Assembly: GCA_028699915.1 (NCBI GenBank)
Contig: JAQVTR010000004.1
Span: 1-36,981 of the forward strand
Direction: 5' to 3'
From: Fidelibacterota bacterium
GTDB lineage: Bacteria; Fidelibacterota; Fidelibacteria; Fidelibacterales; Fidelibacteraceae
DNA: 36,981 nucleotides
Part shown: positions 15,815 to 24,068 of the stretch, one piece after another
Layout: each line of letters begins with the position of its first letter
Position numbering within the stretch: position 1 is the first letter of the stretch
Notes under the pieces: model-generated
Databases searched by the model: none
What the model was told of the DNA's origin: nothing
Seen by the model: only the letters and a program-made list of their open reading frames with translations
Made by a program: the position numbers and the translations under genes

Positions 15815-17386
15815 ATGCTCAAACGGATAACCGCATTACTGAGTCTTTGCGTCGTTTTTCTCTTTGCACTGCCCCATGCCGTGACTTATCAACTGTCGGA
15901 CACTCTGGTCTATGAAGGCCTGGGAAGCAATGCCGTGACGGATATCCTTAACGTCAATGACTCCACCTTGCTCTTTGCAACCGGCAACGGACTTTCAATA
16001 ACCTACGACCGCGCTGAAAGCATCGTGACCTTTTATGCCAACGGCAACAGTATCAGTTATGGAGCGGTAACCGGAATGGCGGTGTTGGGGGAGCATATCT
16101 GGATCGCAACGGCTTATGATACGGCTGTGCTGGAAGGCAGCTATTATTACGATTACCCCAAAGGAAACGGCATCAGCTATTCCCCGGACGGCGGGCGCAG
16201 CTGGCAACGTTTTCCGCAATCGGTTGATTCTCCCGATGATAATTACGAGATCCTCTATGGGGATAGCATACCCGCACTGCCGATCACTTCTTCGATCAAC
16301 AATCTGATTTACGATTTGGCTGTTCAGCTTACCGGTACCGGAGATACCGTGCTTTGGTCGACCAACTTTGCGGGCGGATGCCGCCGGAGTTATGACAAGG
16401 GTGCAAGCTGGCAGCGCGTGATTTTGCCGCCGGACCGTTACGATGTTCTCAACGAAGATACACCCCGGGACTTTCACCTGAGCCCCACTTCCGGGGCTCT
16501 GGGCTATGAAAGCAATCTTAATCATCGCGCATTTTCGGTGCATGCAGCCGGAGATACCATTCTTGTCGGTACGGCGAACGGCATTAATATTTCTTATGAC
16601 AGCGGTTACAGCTGGGAAAAATTCACGGCGCAAAATTCGGGGATCAGCGGAAATTTTGTGGTCGATCTGACCATGAATACAAACGGACAGATCTATGCGG
16701 TCACGCTGCCGACCAAAGAAACCGAACAGCAGGGGATCGCCCTTTCACAGCGGAACACGAACGCAATGCTTTACTGGGAATCCTATCTGAACGGACACCG
16801 CATCTATCAGATACGTCCCGGAAGTGACGGCAGCATTTATGCGGGAGGAGAAACCGGGCTCTGGTTTTCGGCGGACGGGTGGAATTGGTTGCGGATGCCG
16901 CAGATTCGTGACGAAAATGGTCAGTATCTTTTGACGGAAGTGGTCTACAGTATCCTGGAGGATGAATCCGCCAGCCTTTGGGTCGGAACCGCAGACGGTT
17001 TGGTTCGTTCGGATGATGGCGGCTACAGCTGGAAGATCTTCCGGCGGGTCAATACGGGTTTTAGCGAACTGCCCGGACTTTCTGCCTATCCCAACCCCTT
17101 TTCACCGTCCCACATGAACCGTATGGGTGGAGAAGGTTATGTGCGCATCCATTGCGAGCTGTCCGCTTCTGCGCGCATAAGCATTGCGATCTACGACTTT
17201 GCCATGCAGCGGGTGAAAGCATTGGTGGAAGATGTGCCGGCGGAGAGCGGCGTGACGGAATTCGTCTGGAACGGGAGAAACGGACTGAACAATCTGGTGG
17301 CGAACGGCGTATATTTCATACGCATGACGACAGACAGCGGCGGCACTTTTCAAACGCAGTGGACAAAACTGATCGTACTGGATTAA
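15815..17386 (+). CDS. Exported BNR/Asp-box propeller protein with FlgD-like C-terminal sorting domain
   Basis: A protein of about 523 residues with a signal peptide (ITALLSLCVVFLFALPHAV). At least four Asp-box/BNR turns are visible, SPDGGRSW (about 123), SYDKGASW (192), SYDSGYSW (260) and SDDGGYSW (399), pointing to a beta propeller. From about residue 424 (AYPNPFSPS) to the end runs a FlgD-like Ig domain ending in GVYFIRMTTDSGG and KLIVL. This is the type of tail used as a type IX-like sorting signal in FCB bacteria. Start choice is open: GTG 15809 or ATG 15815, both near the AGGTG site. The PorV-family gene next door, the kind of protein that shuttles such cargo, supports a surface location. 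Its ligand is unknown. Confidence 0.8.
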   Translation: MLKRITALLSLCVVFLFALPHAVTYQLSDTLVYEGLGSNAVTDILNVNDSTLLFATGNGLSITYDRAESIVTFYANGNSISYGAVTGMAVLGEHIWIATAYDTAVLEGSYYYDYPKGNGISYSPDGGRSWQRFPQSVDSPDDNYEILYGDSIPALPITSSINNLIYDLAVQLTGTGDTVLWSTNFAGGCRRSYDKGASWQRVILPPDRYDVLNEDTPRDFHLSPTSGALGYESNLNHRAFSVHAAGDTILVGTANGINISYDSGYSWEKFTAQNSGISGNFVVDLTMNTNGQIYAVTLPTKETEQQGIALSQRNTNAMLYWESYLNGHRIYQIRPGSDGSIYAGGETGLWFSADGWNWLRMPQIRDENGQYLLTEVVYSILEDESASLWVGTADGLVRSDDGGYSWKIFRRVNTGFSELPGLSAYPNPFSPSHMNRMGGEGYVRIHCELSASARISIAIYDFAMQRVKALVEDVPAESGVTEFVWNGRNGLNNLVANGVYFIRMTTDSGGTFQTQWTKLIVLD

Positions 17387-17389
17387 AGA

Positions 17390-18316
17390 ATGAAGAAACT
17401 TTTATCAATAGGAATACTTTTTATTGCGCTCTGCACAACGCTTCACGCAAGGGATGAAGCCGGCGGAATGGCGGGTGCCTATCTGCGCATGCCTTACGAC
17501 GCCCGGTCTGCGGCTCTGGGAAATTCCGGCGCTATGATCGTCAATGACGTGAACATGCCGAACAACAATCCCGCACTGGTTCCTTTCTTTGAGCGGAAGC
17601 AGTTCTCCAGTTCCTTCCAGTTCCTTTCCCTGGACCGTTCCTTTCAGAGCCTGGCCTTTGGCAGCAATCTGCCGCCCCGGGCGGGAATGAGCGTTTCCTG
17701 GATCCATGCCGGCGTAGATAATATCAGCGGCCGGAATTATTCCAATGACGTAACCTATGACTACAACTGGTCCCAGGATGCGCTTGCCATCACCTTTGGA
17801 TTGCAACTCACCGACTGGCTGAGCGTGGGCGTTTCCGGAAAGATCCTATCCGACCGTCTTGTTAATTCCAGCTCTTCGGGATTTTCCGCCGATCTTGGCC
17901 TGCTGCTGATCCCGCTGAAGGATCTGTATATCGGGGTAGTGCTGAAAGACCTTAGCGGTAAAGTGACCTGGGATATTTCTGCAGAACCCTTTGTGGAATA
18001 TCAGTCTCGGCGCAACGACAAATATCCGAACCTGTTGCAGATCGGCGCCTCCTATCTTTTATCCGAACGTTACCTCTTTACCGCGGCTTACCGCTTTTCC
18101 ACGGAGATCGAACCCAGCTGGCATGCCGGCACGGAAGTCCGGCTTGCAAAAGCTTTTTATCTGCGTGCCGGCGCCGATAACGGGATTCCCGTTTTTGGTT
18201 TCGGCACCGCTTTTACGATCTGGAACAACATGTCAACCCGCTTGGACTACGCATTCAAAAGTGCATCGGTACGGGAAGGCGGCAGCCATCTCTTTACCTG
18301 GTTGTTCTTTTTTTAG
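17390..18316 (+). CDS. PorV/PorQ family outer-membrane barrel
   Basis: The product has 308 residues with a signal peptide (LLSIGILFIALCTTLHA). The start of the mature part has the family pattern: MPYDARSAALGNSGA, a short acidic loop, then NNNPALVPF. About fourteen amphipathic strands follow and the protein ends in Phe-Phe-Phe. PorV and relatives are FadL-like barrels; in type IX secretion PorV is the shuttle that receives cargo with C-terminal sorting domains. The gene lies three bases after the propeller gene carrying such a tail, which fits a cargo/carrier pair. The core T9SS genes (sov/sprA, porK-N) are not in the window, so full secretion cannot be shown. Confidence 0.82.
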   Translation: MKKLLSIGILFIALCTTLHARDEAGGMAGAYLRMPYDARSAALGNSGAMIVNDVNMPNNNPALVPFFERKQFSSSFQFLSLDRSFQSLAFGSNLPPRAGMSVSWIHAGVDNISGRNYSNDVTYDYNWSQDALAITFGLQLTDWLSVGVSGKILSDRLVNSSSSGFSADLGLLLIPLKDLYIGVVLKDLSGKVTWDISAEPFVEYQSRRNDKYPNLLQIGASYLLSERYLFTAAYRFSTEIEPSWHAGTEVRLAKAFYLRAGADNGIPVFGFGTAFTIWNNMSTRLDYAFKSASVREGGSHLFTWLFFF

Positions 18317-18325
18317 GAGTTCCTA

Positions 18326-19117
18326 ATGATCAAAAAAATCGTGTTTACCTTTTTTATCGCAACTTTACTCCTGGCCGGTGAAGGACTGCCGGTGCTAACG
18401 TTTCCGCGCCTTGCACAACTGGGCTATTTTCCTTCATCACCGCTGCCGAATGAAAACAGTGTGCATTTTTCCTATGCGGCCTGGTATCTGGATACCGATT
18501 ATTCGAGTATCAATGCCTATTATGACAAGTATCATTTCGGATTTCAGGGATTGATCTCCGGCAATATCGAAATCCGCGGGGATGTGCCGCAAACGGATCC
18601 CATAGGAACTACCGCCTATTACAATTCGCTGCTGTTTGCGGGGCGCAGCTGGACCCTGAACCGGTCATGGTCGTTCAACACCACCCTTAAGCTGGTTTCG
18701 GAGCGCCTTTATTACGCTTCTTCCTGGGGCGTCGCCGCAGATCTGCAAGCCTGCTACGCATTTGAATCACCTGTCCGTATTCTGGCCGGACTGGAAAATA
18801 TCGGTCTGATGTCGCCGCTGCTGAATCAGAGCACCCAATTGCCTGCACGCTACTATCTTGGCGCAGATCTGCACCTTAATTCCTTTGTGGTTTCACTGAT
18901 GGCCGGAACCGGCAACGATCTGAATTTATTCTATCGCCTAGGCGCCGCCTATACGCATTCTCTGTTCGATATCAGATACAGTTACGATCATCTTCAAGGT
19001 ATCCATCATATCGGCGCAGATCTGAAATGGAATAAAATTCGTATCGGATACGGACAATATTTTCATCAGCGCGGGCTGGGATACCCGCTGATGTTTTCCA
19101 TTGGATTGTGTTTTTAA
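18326..19117 (+). CDS. Second, divergent PorV-like outer-membrane barrel
   Basis: A 263-residue exported protein (signal IVFTFFIATLLLAGEG) made of alternating strands and ending in Phe (MFSIGLCF). The middle segment (LAGLENIGLMSPLLN, then LPARYYLGADLHL) matches the usual PorV-family pattern of an 'xNIGL...LPxxYxLG' strand pair. The N-terminal ALG/NPA signature of the family is lost. It is probably a diverged paralog of the gene nine bases upstream, possibly forming a complex with it. The ribosome site TAGGAG overlaps the upstream stop. Its stop overlaps the next start (TAATG). No specific function is known to me. Confidence 0.65.
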   Translation: MIKKIVFTFFIATLLLAGEGLPVLTFPRLAQLGYFPSSPLPNENSVHFSYAAWYLDTDYSSINAYYDKYHFGFQGLISGNIEIRGDVPQTDPIGTTAYYNSLLFAGRSWTLNRSWSFNTTLKLVSERLYYASSWGVAADLQACYAFESPVRILAGLENIGLMSPLLNQSTQLPARYYLGADLHLNSFVVSLMAGTGNDLNLFYRLGAAYTHSLFDIRYSYDHLQGIHHIGADLKWNKIRIGYGQYFHQRGLGYPLMFSIGLCF

Positions 19118-19725
19118 TGAGATTTTTTATTCAACATCAAAAAAGCAAAGCCCCGCAAGGTTTTTTCGCGCTGATCCTGCTGGGAATGCTGATAACGGGC
19201 TGTGAATTCCTGATGCGGGATTCAGAGGCGCCGCGTCGTCCCTCGGAAGATCATTTTATTCCGCCAACCAGCCCCGGCATTGTATTTACTAACCTGGAAA
19301 ACGCCTTCAGCTACCGGGATCACGAAACCTACGGGCGCTGTTTTTCCGATTCGACCCTTTCGGGCTATCCTTACCGTTTTCAGCCCGCAGTTGTCAAAGC
19401 GGTGGTCTTTCCTGCGTTTTGGGACATGAACAGCGAAAAGCGCTATTTTCAGGAATTGCTGGCGGCCTGCCCCCGCGACTCACTGCTTTTGCTGAACATC
19501 AGCAATGATGATTTCCCCGAGAGTGGCGACGGCGATTCCATTGTTTATCAGATCAATTATCAAATCCTGGCGCAGCACAACCGCCAGGGTGTCGACAACG
19601 AATTTCAGGGGCGCAGCTACATTAAACTGGTCCGTGATAACCGGAATTACTGGGTGATCTATTTCTGGCAGGATATCCCGGTCTCAAGCGATGCCAGCTG
19701 GTCCGATCTGAAAGCGTACTTTTAA
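19117..19725 (+). CDS. Predicted lipoprotein closing the PorV cluster
   Basis: A protein of 202 residues from ATG 19117, which shares its A with the upstream TAA. A basic N-terminus and hydrophobic stretch (FFALILLGMLITGC) end in a lipobox Cys. The rest looks like a mixed alpha/beta fold with a long first helix (NLENAFSYRDHETYGRCF) and later strands (DSIVYQINYQI, YIKLVRDNRNYWVIYFW). This is reminiscent of NTF2/SnoaL-like folds, which often bind small ligands or scaffold complexes. I do not recognise a named family. Coupling by overlap to the barrel upstream suggests a periplasmic or outer-membrane partner of the cluster. The 41 bases after it contain no clear terminator. Confidence 0.7.
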   Translation: MRFFIQHQKSKAPQGFFALILLGMLITGCEFLMRDSEAPRRPSEDHFIPPTSPGIVFTNLENAFSYRDHETYGRCFSDSTLSGYPYRFQPAVVKAVVFPAFWDMNSEKRYFQELLAACPRDSLLLLNISNDDFPESGDGDSIVYQINYQILAQHNRQGVDNEFQGRSYIKLVRDNRNYWVIYFWQDIPVSSDASWSDLKAYF

Positions 19726-19766
19726 TTTTTACGAGTGGTTTAAAAAGATAGGGAAGAGGTGTTGAA

Positions 19767-20861
19767 ATGAAAAAAATTATTGGAATGATCCTGATAGTGT
19801 TGCTGTTCATTGCCTGCGGAAAAACGGACATCAACGAAGCAGACCGCATTATTCAGGAGGCCATAAAAAAAGGAAAATTTCCCGGCGCCGTATTGCTGGT
19901 AGGCACTTCCGATAAAATTTTGTACGAAAAGGCATACGGCCGCTATACCTATGCCGAAGATTCGCGCAAAGTGACCAAGGAATCGCTTTTTGATCTCGCT
20001 TCTCTGAGCAAGGTATTTGCAACTTCCATGTGTGCTATGAAAGCGATCGATTCCGGTTTGGTAGATCCGGAAGCCTATGTGGCGGACTATTTACCGGAAT
20101 TCCGCAATAACGGCAAAGAAATGATCAAGGTTAAACATTTGCTGATGCATAACAGCGGAATGCCCTCTTACACACATGCCGCTCCCAGCCGTGAAGAAAC
20201 GCTCCGGCGCATTATGAACATTGAGATGAACAAGGAAATTGGCGAACATACCTACAGCTGTTTGAATTTTATCACCCTGATGCGGGTGATCGAGGAGGCC
20301 GGCGGAAAAATGATGTGGGAATTCTATAAAGAAAATTTTACGAATCCCATGCAGCTGAAACACACCTTTTTTGTTCCCGATGAATCCTTATGGGAGGCGT
20401 GTCTTCCCACTATCGGCGACAGCAGCGGAACATTAATAAAGCTGCAAGGCAAGGTACATGATCCGCTTGCTTACGCTCTGGAAGGTTATTCGGGGAATGC
20501 CGGACTTTTTTCAATCGCAGCGGATCTTGCAGCATTCTGTCAGCTGATGCTGAACGACGGCGTATACAAAGGCCGGCGTTATGTCCGCCCGGAAACGATG
20601 GAGCCCTTTAAAACCGTACAGGACGGGTCCCGCAGCTATGGCTGGGGGGTGAACAACACCCGCAGCTCCGCCGGCACAAAAATGTCGCAAACGGCCATCG
20701 GGCATACGGGATATACCGGAACCAGCGCATGGATCGATCCGGAACGGGATGTATTTGTCATTTTATTGACCAATCGGGTTTATCCGCTTGACACCGAAGG
20801 CATTTTTGATGTGCGCCGTGATGTTGCTGATGCTGTGATGAGCGCATTGTTTGACCTGTAA
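19767..20861 (+). CDS. Serine hydrolase of the beta-lactamase (class C/PBP-like) superfamily, lipoprotein
   Basis: The 364-residue protein has a lipobox (VLLFIAC, Cys17) and the three motifs of the AmpC/esterase family S12: S79-L-S-K82, Y163-S-C165 in HTYSCLNF, and HTG in GHTGYTG. Family members include esterases, D-aminopeptidases, carboxypeptidases and class C beta-lactamases. The middle motif is usually Y-x-N, and Cys in its last position is unusual. An otherwise typical layout suggests an esterase or peptidase at the envelope rather than antibiotic resistance. A GAAGAGG site precedes the ATG. It probably forms its own unit after the PorV cluster. Confidence 0.88.
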   Translation: MKKIIGMILIVLLFIACGKTDINEADRIIQEAIKKGKFPGAVLLVGTSDKILYEKAYGRYTYAEDSRKVTKESLFDLASLSKVFATSMCAMKAIDSGLVDPEAYVADYLPEFRNNGKEMIKVKHLLMHNSGMPSYTHAAPSREETLRRIMNIEMNKEIGEHTYSCLNFITLMRVIEEAGGKMMWEFYKENFTNPMQLKHTFFVPDESLWEACLPTIGDSSGTLIKLQGKVHDPLAYALEGYSGNAGLFSIAADLAAFCQLMLNDGVYKGRRYVRPETMEPFKTVQDGSRSYGWGVNNTRSSAGTKMSQTAIGHTGYTGTSAWIDPERDVFVILLTNRVYPLDTEGIFDVRRDVADAVMSALFDL

Positions 20862-20948
20862 TTATTCGCTTTCATACCGGGAACAAATTGTTGGGAAAAC
20901 ATAAAGTTGTTATTTATCATACAGAATTTATTTAAGGAGTGATCTCAA

Positions 20949-21482
20949 ATGGAGAAAACTGAAGTGCTCAAATCCGTCTTACCGCTTATTCTGCTTTTAT
21001 CTGCAGGTTTATTAACGGCAAAAGCGCCCTTTCAGCCGGTCGTCGATTATGTGGATCTGGAAAAATTCAGCGGTGACTGGTATGTGATCGCCCTGCTTCC
21101 ATCCATCATTGAAAAGGATGCCGTCAATGGCGTGGAAACCTACACCTTTGACGGCGATAAAGTGACGGTTAAATATGTATTTCGCCAAAAAAGTCCCGAC
21201 GGGAAACTGAAGATCACGGGACAACGCGGCAAGATCGTCGACACCGAAAACAATGCGGTCTGGTGGGTGCAGCCTTTGTGGCCGCTGCGCCTGCCCTATC
21301 TGATCATCGATCTGGCAGAAGACTATCGCTATACGGCTATCGGAACGAATAATTATAAGTACCTCTGGATCATGGCGCGTGATCCCTACCTGTCTGATGA
21401 AGACCTGCAGGACATCTTTGAACGCCTGGAAGCGCGGGGATATCCCGTTAACGAAATTAAAATAATGCAACAAGAATGGTGA
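20949..21482 (+). CDS. blc: Bacterial lipocalin (Blc-like)
   Basis: A 177-residue lipocalin. The first conserved element is present (KFSGDWYVIA, with Gly42 and Trp44), and the C-terminal strand and helix carry YLWIMARDP, close to the Blc signature. An eight-stranded barrel that binds lysophospholipids or fatty acids is expected. The N-terminus is a long hydrophobic signal (VLKSVLPLILLLSAGLLTA) without a lipobox Cys, so unlike E. coli Blc it may be soluble in the periplasm or held by an uncleaved signal. The ribosome site AAGGAG is clear. It lies convergent to the fatty acid kinase gene, an interesting match in lipid theme. Confidence 0.88.
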   Translation: MEKTEVLKSVLPLILLLSAGLLTAKAPFQPVVDYVDLEKFSGDWYVIALLPSIIEKDAVNGVETYTFDGDKVTVKYVFRQKSPDGKLKITGQRGKIVDTENNAVWWVQPLWPLRLPYLIIDLAEDYRYTAIGTNNYKYLWIMARDPYLSDEDLQDIFERLEARGYPVNEIKIMQQEW

Positions 21483-21501
21483 TTGAGTAAACTTGACTCA
21501 A
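21483..21501. terminator. Weak hairpin between convergent lipocalin and fatty acid kinase genes
   Basis: TTGAGT (21483-21488) and ACTCAA (21496-21501) form a perfect six-base stem with a seven-base loop immediately after the lipocalin stop. The downstream T-run is broken (ATTCTTCTGTTATT), so termination is uncertain. As the structure is symmetrical it might serve both genes. Confidence 0.35.
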
Positions 21502-21510
21502 ATTCTTCTG

Positions 21511-23280
21511 TTATTCCCGCATCGTTACCACGGCAAAGGTATCCGGTCCGGCATGCAGGCCAATGATGGGAGAAATGGATTTCCGGAAAAGCGGCTCTTT
21601 TCCCGTTAAGGCCCGCAGTTCCTTTTCAAAGATATCTACTTCGGGATGATGGACACCAAAGACAATTGCATAGTATTTTAACGGACTCTTATTCATCTCC
21701 GCCCGCACCAGTTCCAGGATCTTTTTTCTTGCGCTGCCGTCTGAAAAACCTTTTGCCGGTATGCTGGAATTGCCCTTCTCGTCCAGCGAAACTACAGGCT
21801 TGAGATTCGTGATCTTTGCCAGCAATCCTTTGAGCGGACTGACCCTTCCGCCCCGGACCATGTATTTCAGGTTCGGCACCTTGACCAGAATCTTCGATTT
21901 CGATCGCCGTTCTTCAATATTTCGGACCACTTCATCATGGCTTTTCCCCTCGGCAATATCTTTTGCGGCACTGAGGACCAGGAGTCCCTGTGCGCCGGAA
22001 TTCTGACAGGAGTCAATAACGCTGATCCGGACATTTTCCGTTTTTTCCGCTTCGCTCTTGCTCAACTGGAAGGTGTTTGACAGTTTCGAAGAAACATGGA
22101 TCGCAATGATCGAGTCGTAGTAACTCGAGAGATAAGTGTAAAGCAGGCGGAAACTTTTGGGTGAAGGCTGTGAAGAGCGCGGAAAATCTTTCAGCTTGTC
22201 AATACGTTGAAATATCTGGTCACTGTGAATGGTAATGCCGTCCAGATACTGATTGCCGTCAAAATTGATATTCATCGGGATAACATGGATCTGGTATTGA
22301 TCAAAAATATCCTGCGGCAGGTCGCAGACGGAATCGGTTACCAGAGCAATGGGATATTTTTTCTGCTGGGTGACCTGGTATTCGCGCAGCATATCATCGA
22401 CCTTTTGCTCCGCGATCTTGCTGTTGGTGCTTAGCAGGCGAAAGACTTCCGCCGGTTTATTCGTGTGGATATGTACCCGGATCTTCTCACCGCTACCGGC
22501 AACGATCAGGCTGTCGCCGAGTGTCCCAAGCATATCGCGGATAGCCGCATTGTCTTTGTGATTTTCGTCAAGATAGGCTTCCGTACAATAGCGGTATCGG
22601 GGTAATTCCGCATTGTGCATATGTTCCGGAATCTCAATCTCAACGGCTTTGTCAGCTTCAATAACATCTTTTCTTCCCGAGGTAAAATAGTGGGTGAATC
22701 CTTTCAGAAAAAGGAATAAACCTTCCGCACCGGCATCGACCACATTTGCTTTTTTAAGCACCTCTAACTGATTCGTTGTGTTTTCCAGTGACTTCTTAGC
22801 TACTTTAAGGGTTTCAGGCAGGATACGTGTAAAATCCCGGAGCTTTATATGTGTCTCAACAGCCTGTGTCCAGTCCTTTAATACCGAAAGAATGGTGCCT
22901 TCGACCGGATTGCTGATCGCGTTGTAGGCACGTTTCACTGCGTTTTTCAAACCCGCACTGAAATCATGTATCCCGATCTTTTCAAGCTGATGCAGGGGCT
23001 CGCTCAAACCGCCGATGAATTCGGCAAAGATAATTCCAGAATTTCCACGGGCTCCCGAAAGCGCGGCATCCGCCATTGCATGAAGGGTTTCCCCCGCCGT
23101 TGATTCGATCCGGCTATTGGCGACCGCGTGCATGGTTAAAGCAAGATTGGTCCCCGTGTCGCCGTCCGCAACGGGAAAAACATTGATCTTGTCCAATAGG
23201 TTTTTATTTCGGAGGATCTCGTTTTTGCCGGAAAGAAAAGCATTATATAAACATTTTGCGTCGATTTCGTAACATTCCAT
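21511..23280 (-). CDS. Fused fatty acid kinase: FakA-type DAK2 kinase plus DegV/FakB lipid-binding domain
   Basis: A 589-residue protein joining two things that are separate in Firmicutes. Residues about 8-205 are a DAK2/DhaL kinase domain with the Mg-ATP loop NVFPVADGDTGTN (Asp39, Asp41). Residues about 215-300 are a FakA-type middle domain (YRYCTEAYL, DSLIVAGSG, IRVHIHTNKPAEV with the paired His). Residues about 310-589 are a DegV/FakB fatty-acid-binding domain (VTDSVCDLP, RSSQPSP, SSKLSNTF). FakA phosphorylates a fatty acid held by FakB to give acyl-phosphate, the substrate of PlsY, whose gene lies just across the divergent intergenic region. The FakA C-terminal domain appears replaced by DegV. 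The ribosome site GGAGAAGG precedes the ATG. Confidence 0.88.
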   Translation of the reverse strand: MECYEIDAKCLYNAFLSGKNEILRNKNLLDKINVFPVADGDTGTNLALTMHAVANSRIESTAGETLHAMADAALSGARGNSGIIFAEFIGGLSEPLHQLEKIGIHDFSAGLKNAVKRAYNAISNPVEGTILSVLKDWTQAVETHIKLRDFTRILPETLKVAKKSLENTTNQLEVLKKANVVDAGAEGLFLFLKGFTHYFTSGRKDVIEADKAVEIEIPEHMHNAELPRYRYCTEAYLDENHKDNAAIRDMLGTLGDSLIVAGSGEKIRVHIHTNKPAEVFRLLSTNSKIAEQKVDDMLREYQVTQQKKYPIALVTDSVCDLPQDIFDQYQIHVIPMNINFDGNQYLDGITIHSDQIFQRIDKLKDFPRSSQPSPKSFRLLYTYLSSYYDSIIAIHVSSKLSNTFQLSKSEAEKTENVRISVIDSCQNSGAQGLLVLSAAKDIAEGKSHDEVVRNIEERRSKSKILVKVPNLKYMVRGGRVSPLKGLLAKITNLKPVVSLDEKGNSSIPAKGFSDGSARKKILELVRAEMNKSPLKYYAIVFGVHHPEVDIFEKELRALTGKEPLFRKSISPIIGLHAGPDTFAVVTMRE

Positions 23281-23390
23281 TATTTACCTTCTCCGGTACT
23301 TGTATCAATGAGCGTATAATACAAAAATTAATAAGTTAAAAAAATATTTTTTTATTTTAATCTTCTGCGTATTTTGCGTAAAAAGATTTT

Positions 23391-24068
23391 ATGACGATTT
23401 GCATTTTTGATATTGACAATACACTGTACCGTTCATCCACCGTACGGAGTTTTCTTCCTTACGCTTTACGGGAAGGAGCGTTTCCGCTGAAGTTCTTCCT
23501 TGCACTGCCGTTTTATTTGCTTCGTTTTTTCTTCAGGGGCGTTACGCCTGCTTTGCTGGGAAAACAATTTCCCCTGATGCAGGGGATCTCCGAACAGCAA
23601 ATGAAAGCCGCCGCAAAGATCACGTATCAAAAAAAAATCCGGCCCGGACTTGATACGGTTTTGCTGAAGGAAATTGAAATGCAACGGAAGGCAGGCAACA
23701 AGATATTGCTGGCGAGTTCCTCCTTTTATCCGGTGATCGAACCACTGCTCAAAGAACTTGCGCCGGACGCCGTCATCGCGACGGACATTGATTTTGAAAA
23801 CGGTAGAAGCAGCGGAATCATCCGGGCACTTCCGCCTTTCCGCGAGGGGAAAAAACTGCGGGTTCTTCAGTACCTCGAAAGCGTGGGTACTTCCCCGGAT
23901 TCCTGTACCTTTTTTACCGATCATCACGACGATCTGCCGCTTCTGAACATCATTGGCCGTCCCATTGCGACCAATCCGACCCGGCGCCTGCGGCGTATCG
24001 CCCGGGAACGGGGCTGGGAAATTCTGGATACCCGAAAACACAGGCATAAGGAGAATTGCCATGATTGA
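23391..24068 (+). CDS. HAD-IB family phosphatase
   Basis: A 225-residue HAD hydrolase with all four motifs: FDIDNTL (nucleophile Asp7, acid Asp9), LASSS, a Lys in GKKLRVLQYLES, and the DHHDDLPLL metal site. A helical cap between motifs I and II carries a hydrophobic stretch (PLKFFLALPFYLLRFFF) that could sit at the membrane. Subfamily IB includes SerB and the phosphatidylglycerophosphatase PgpC, which has such a hydrophobic cap. The gene overlaps plsY by eight bases, so a phospholipid phosphate such as lysophosphatidate or phosphatidylglycerophosphate is a reasonable substrate guess. The start ATG at 23391 has no clear Shine-Dalgarno site. Confidence 0.82.
   Translation: MTICIFDIDNTLYRSSTVRSFLPYALREGAFPLKFFLALPFYLLRFFFRGVTPALLGKQFPLMQGISEQQMKAAAKITYQKKIRPGLDTVLLKEIEMQRKAGNKILLASSSFYPVIEPLLKELAPDAVIATDIDFENGRSSGIIRALPPFREGKKLRVLQYLESVGTSPDSCTFFTDHHDDLPLLNIIGRPIATNPTRRLRRIARERGWEILDTRKHRHKENCHD

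Noticed and set aside
23281-23390. TATAAT at 23315-23320 as a promoter for the HAD-plsY operon
   Set aside because: No -35 box lies at a suitable distance; the AT-rich region surely holds promoters but I cannot fix them.
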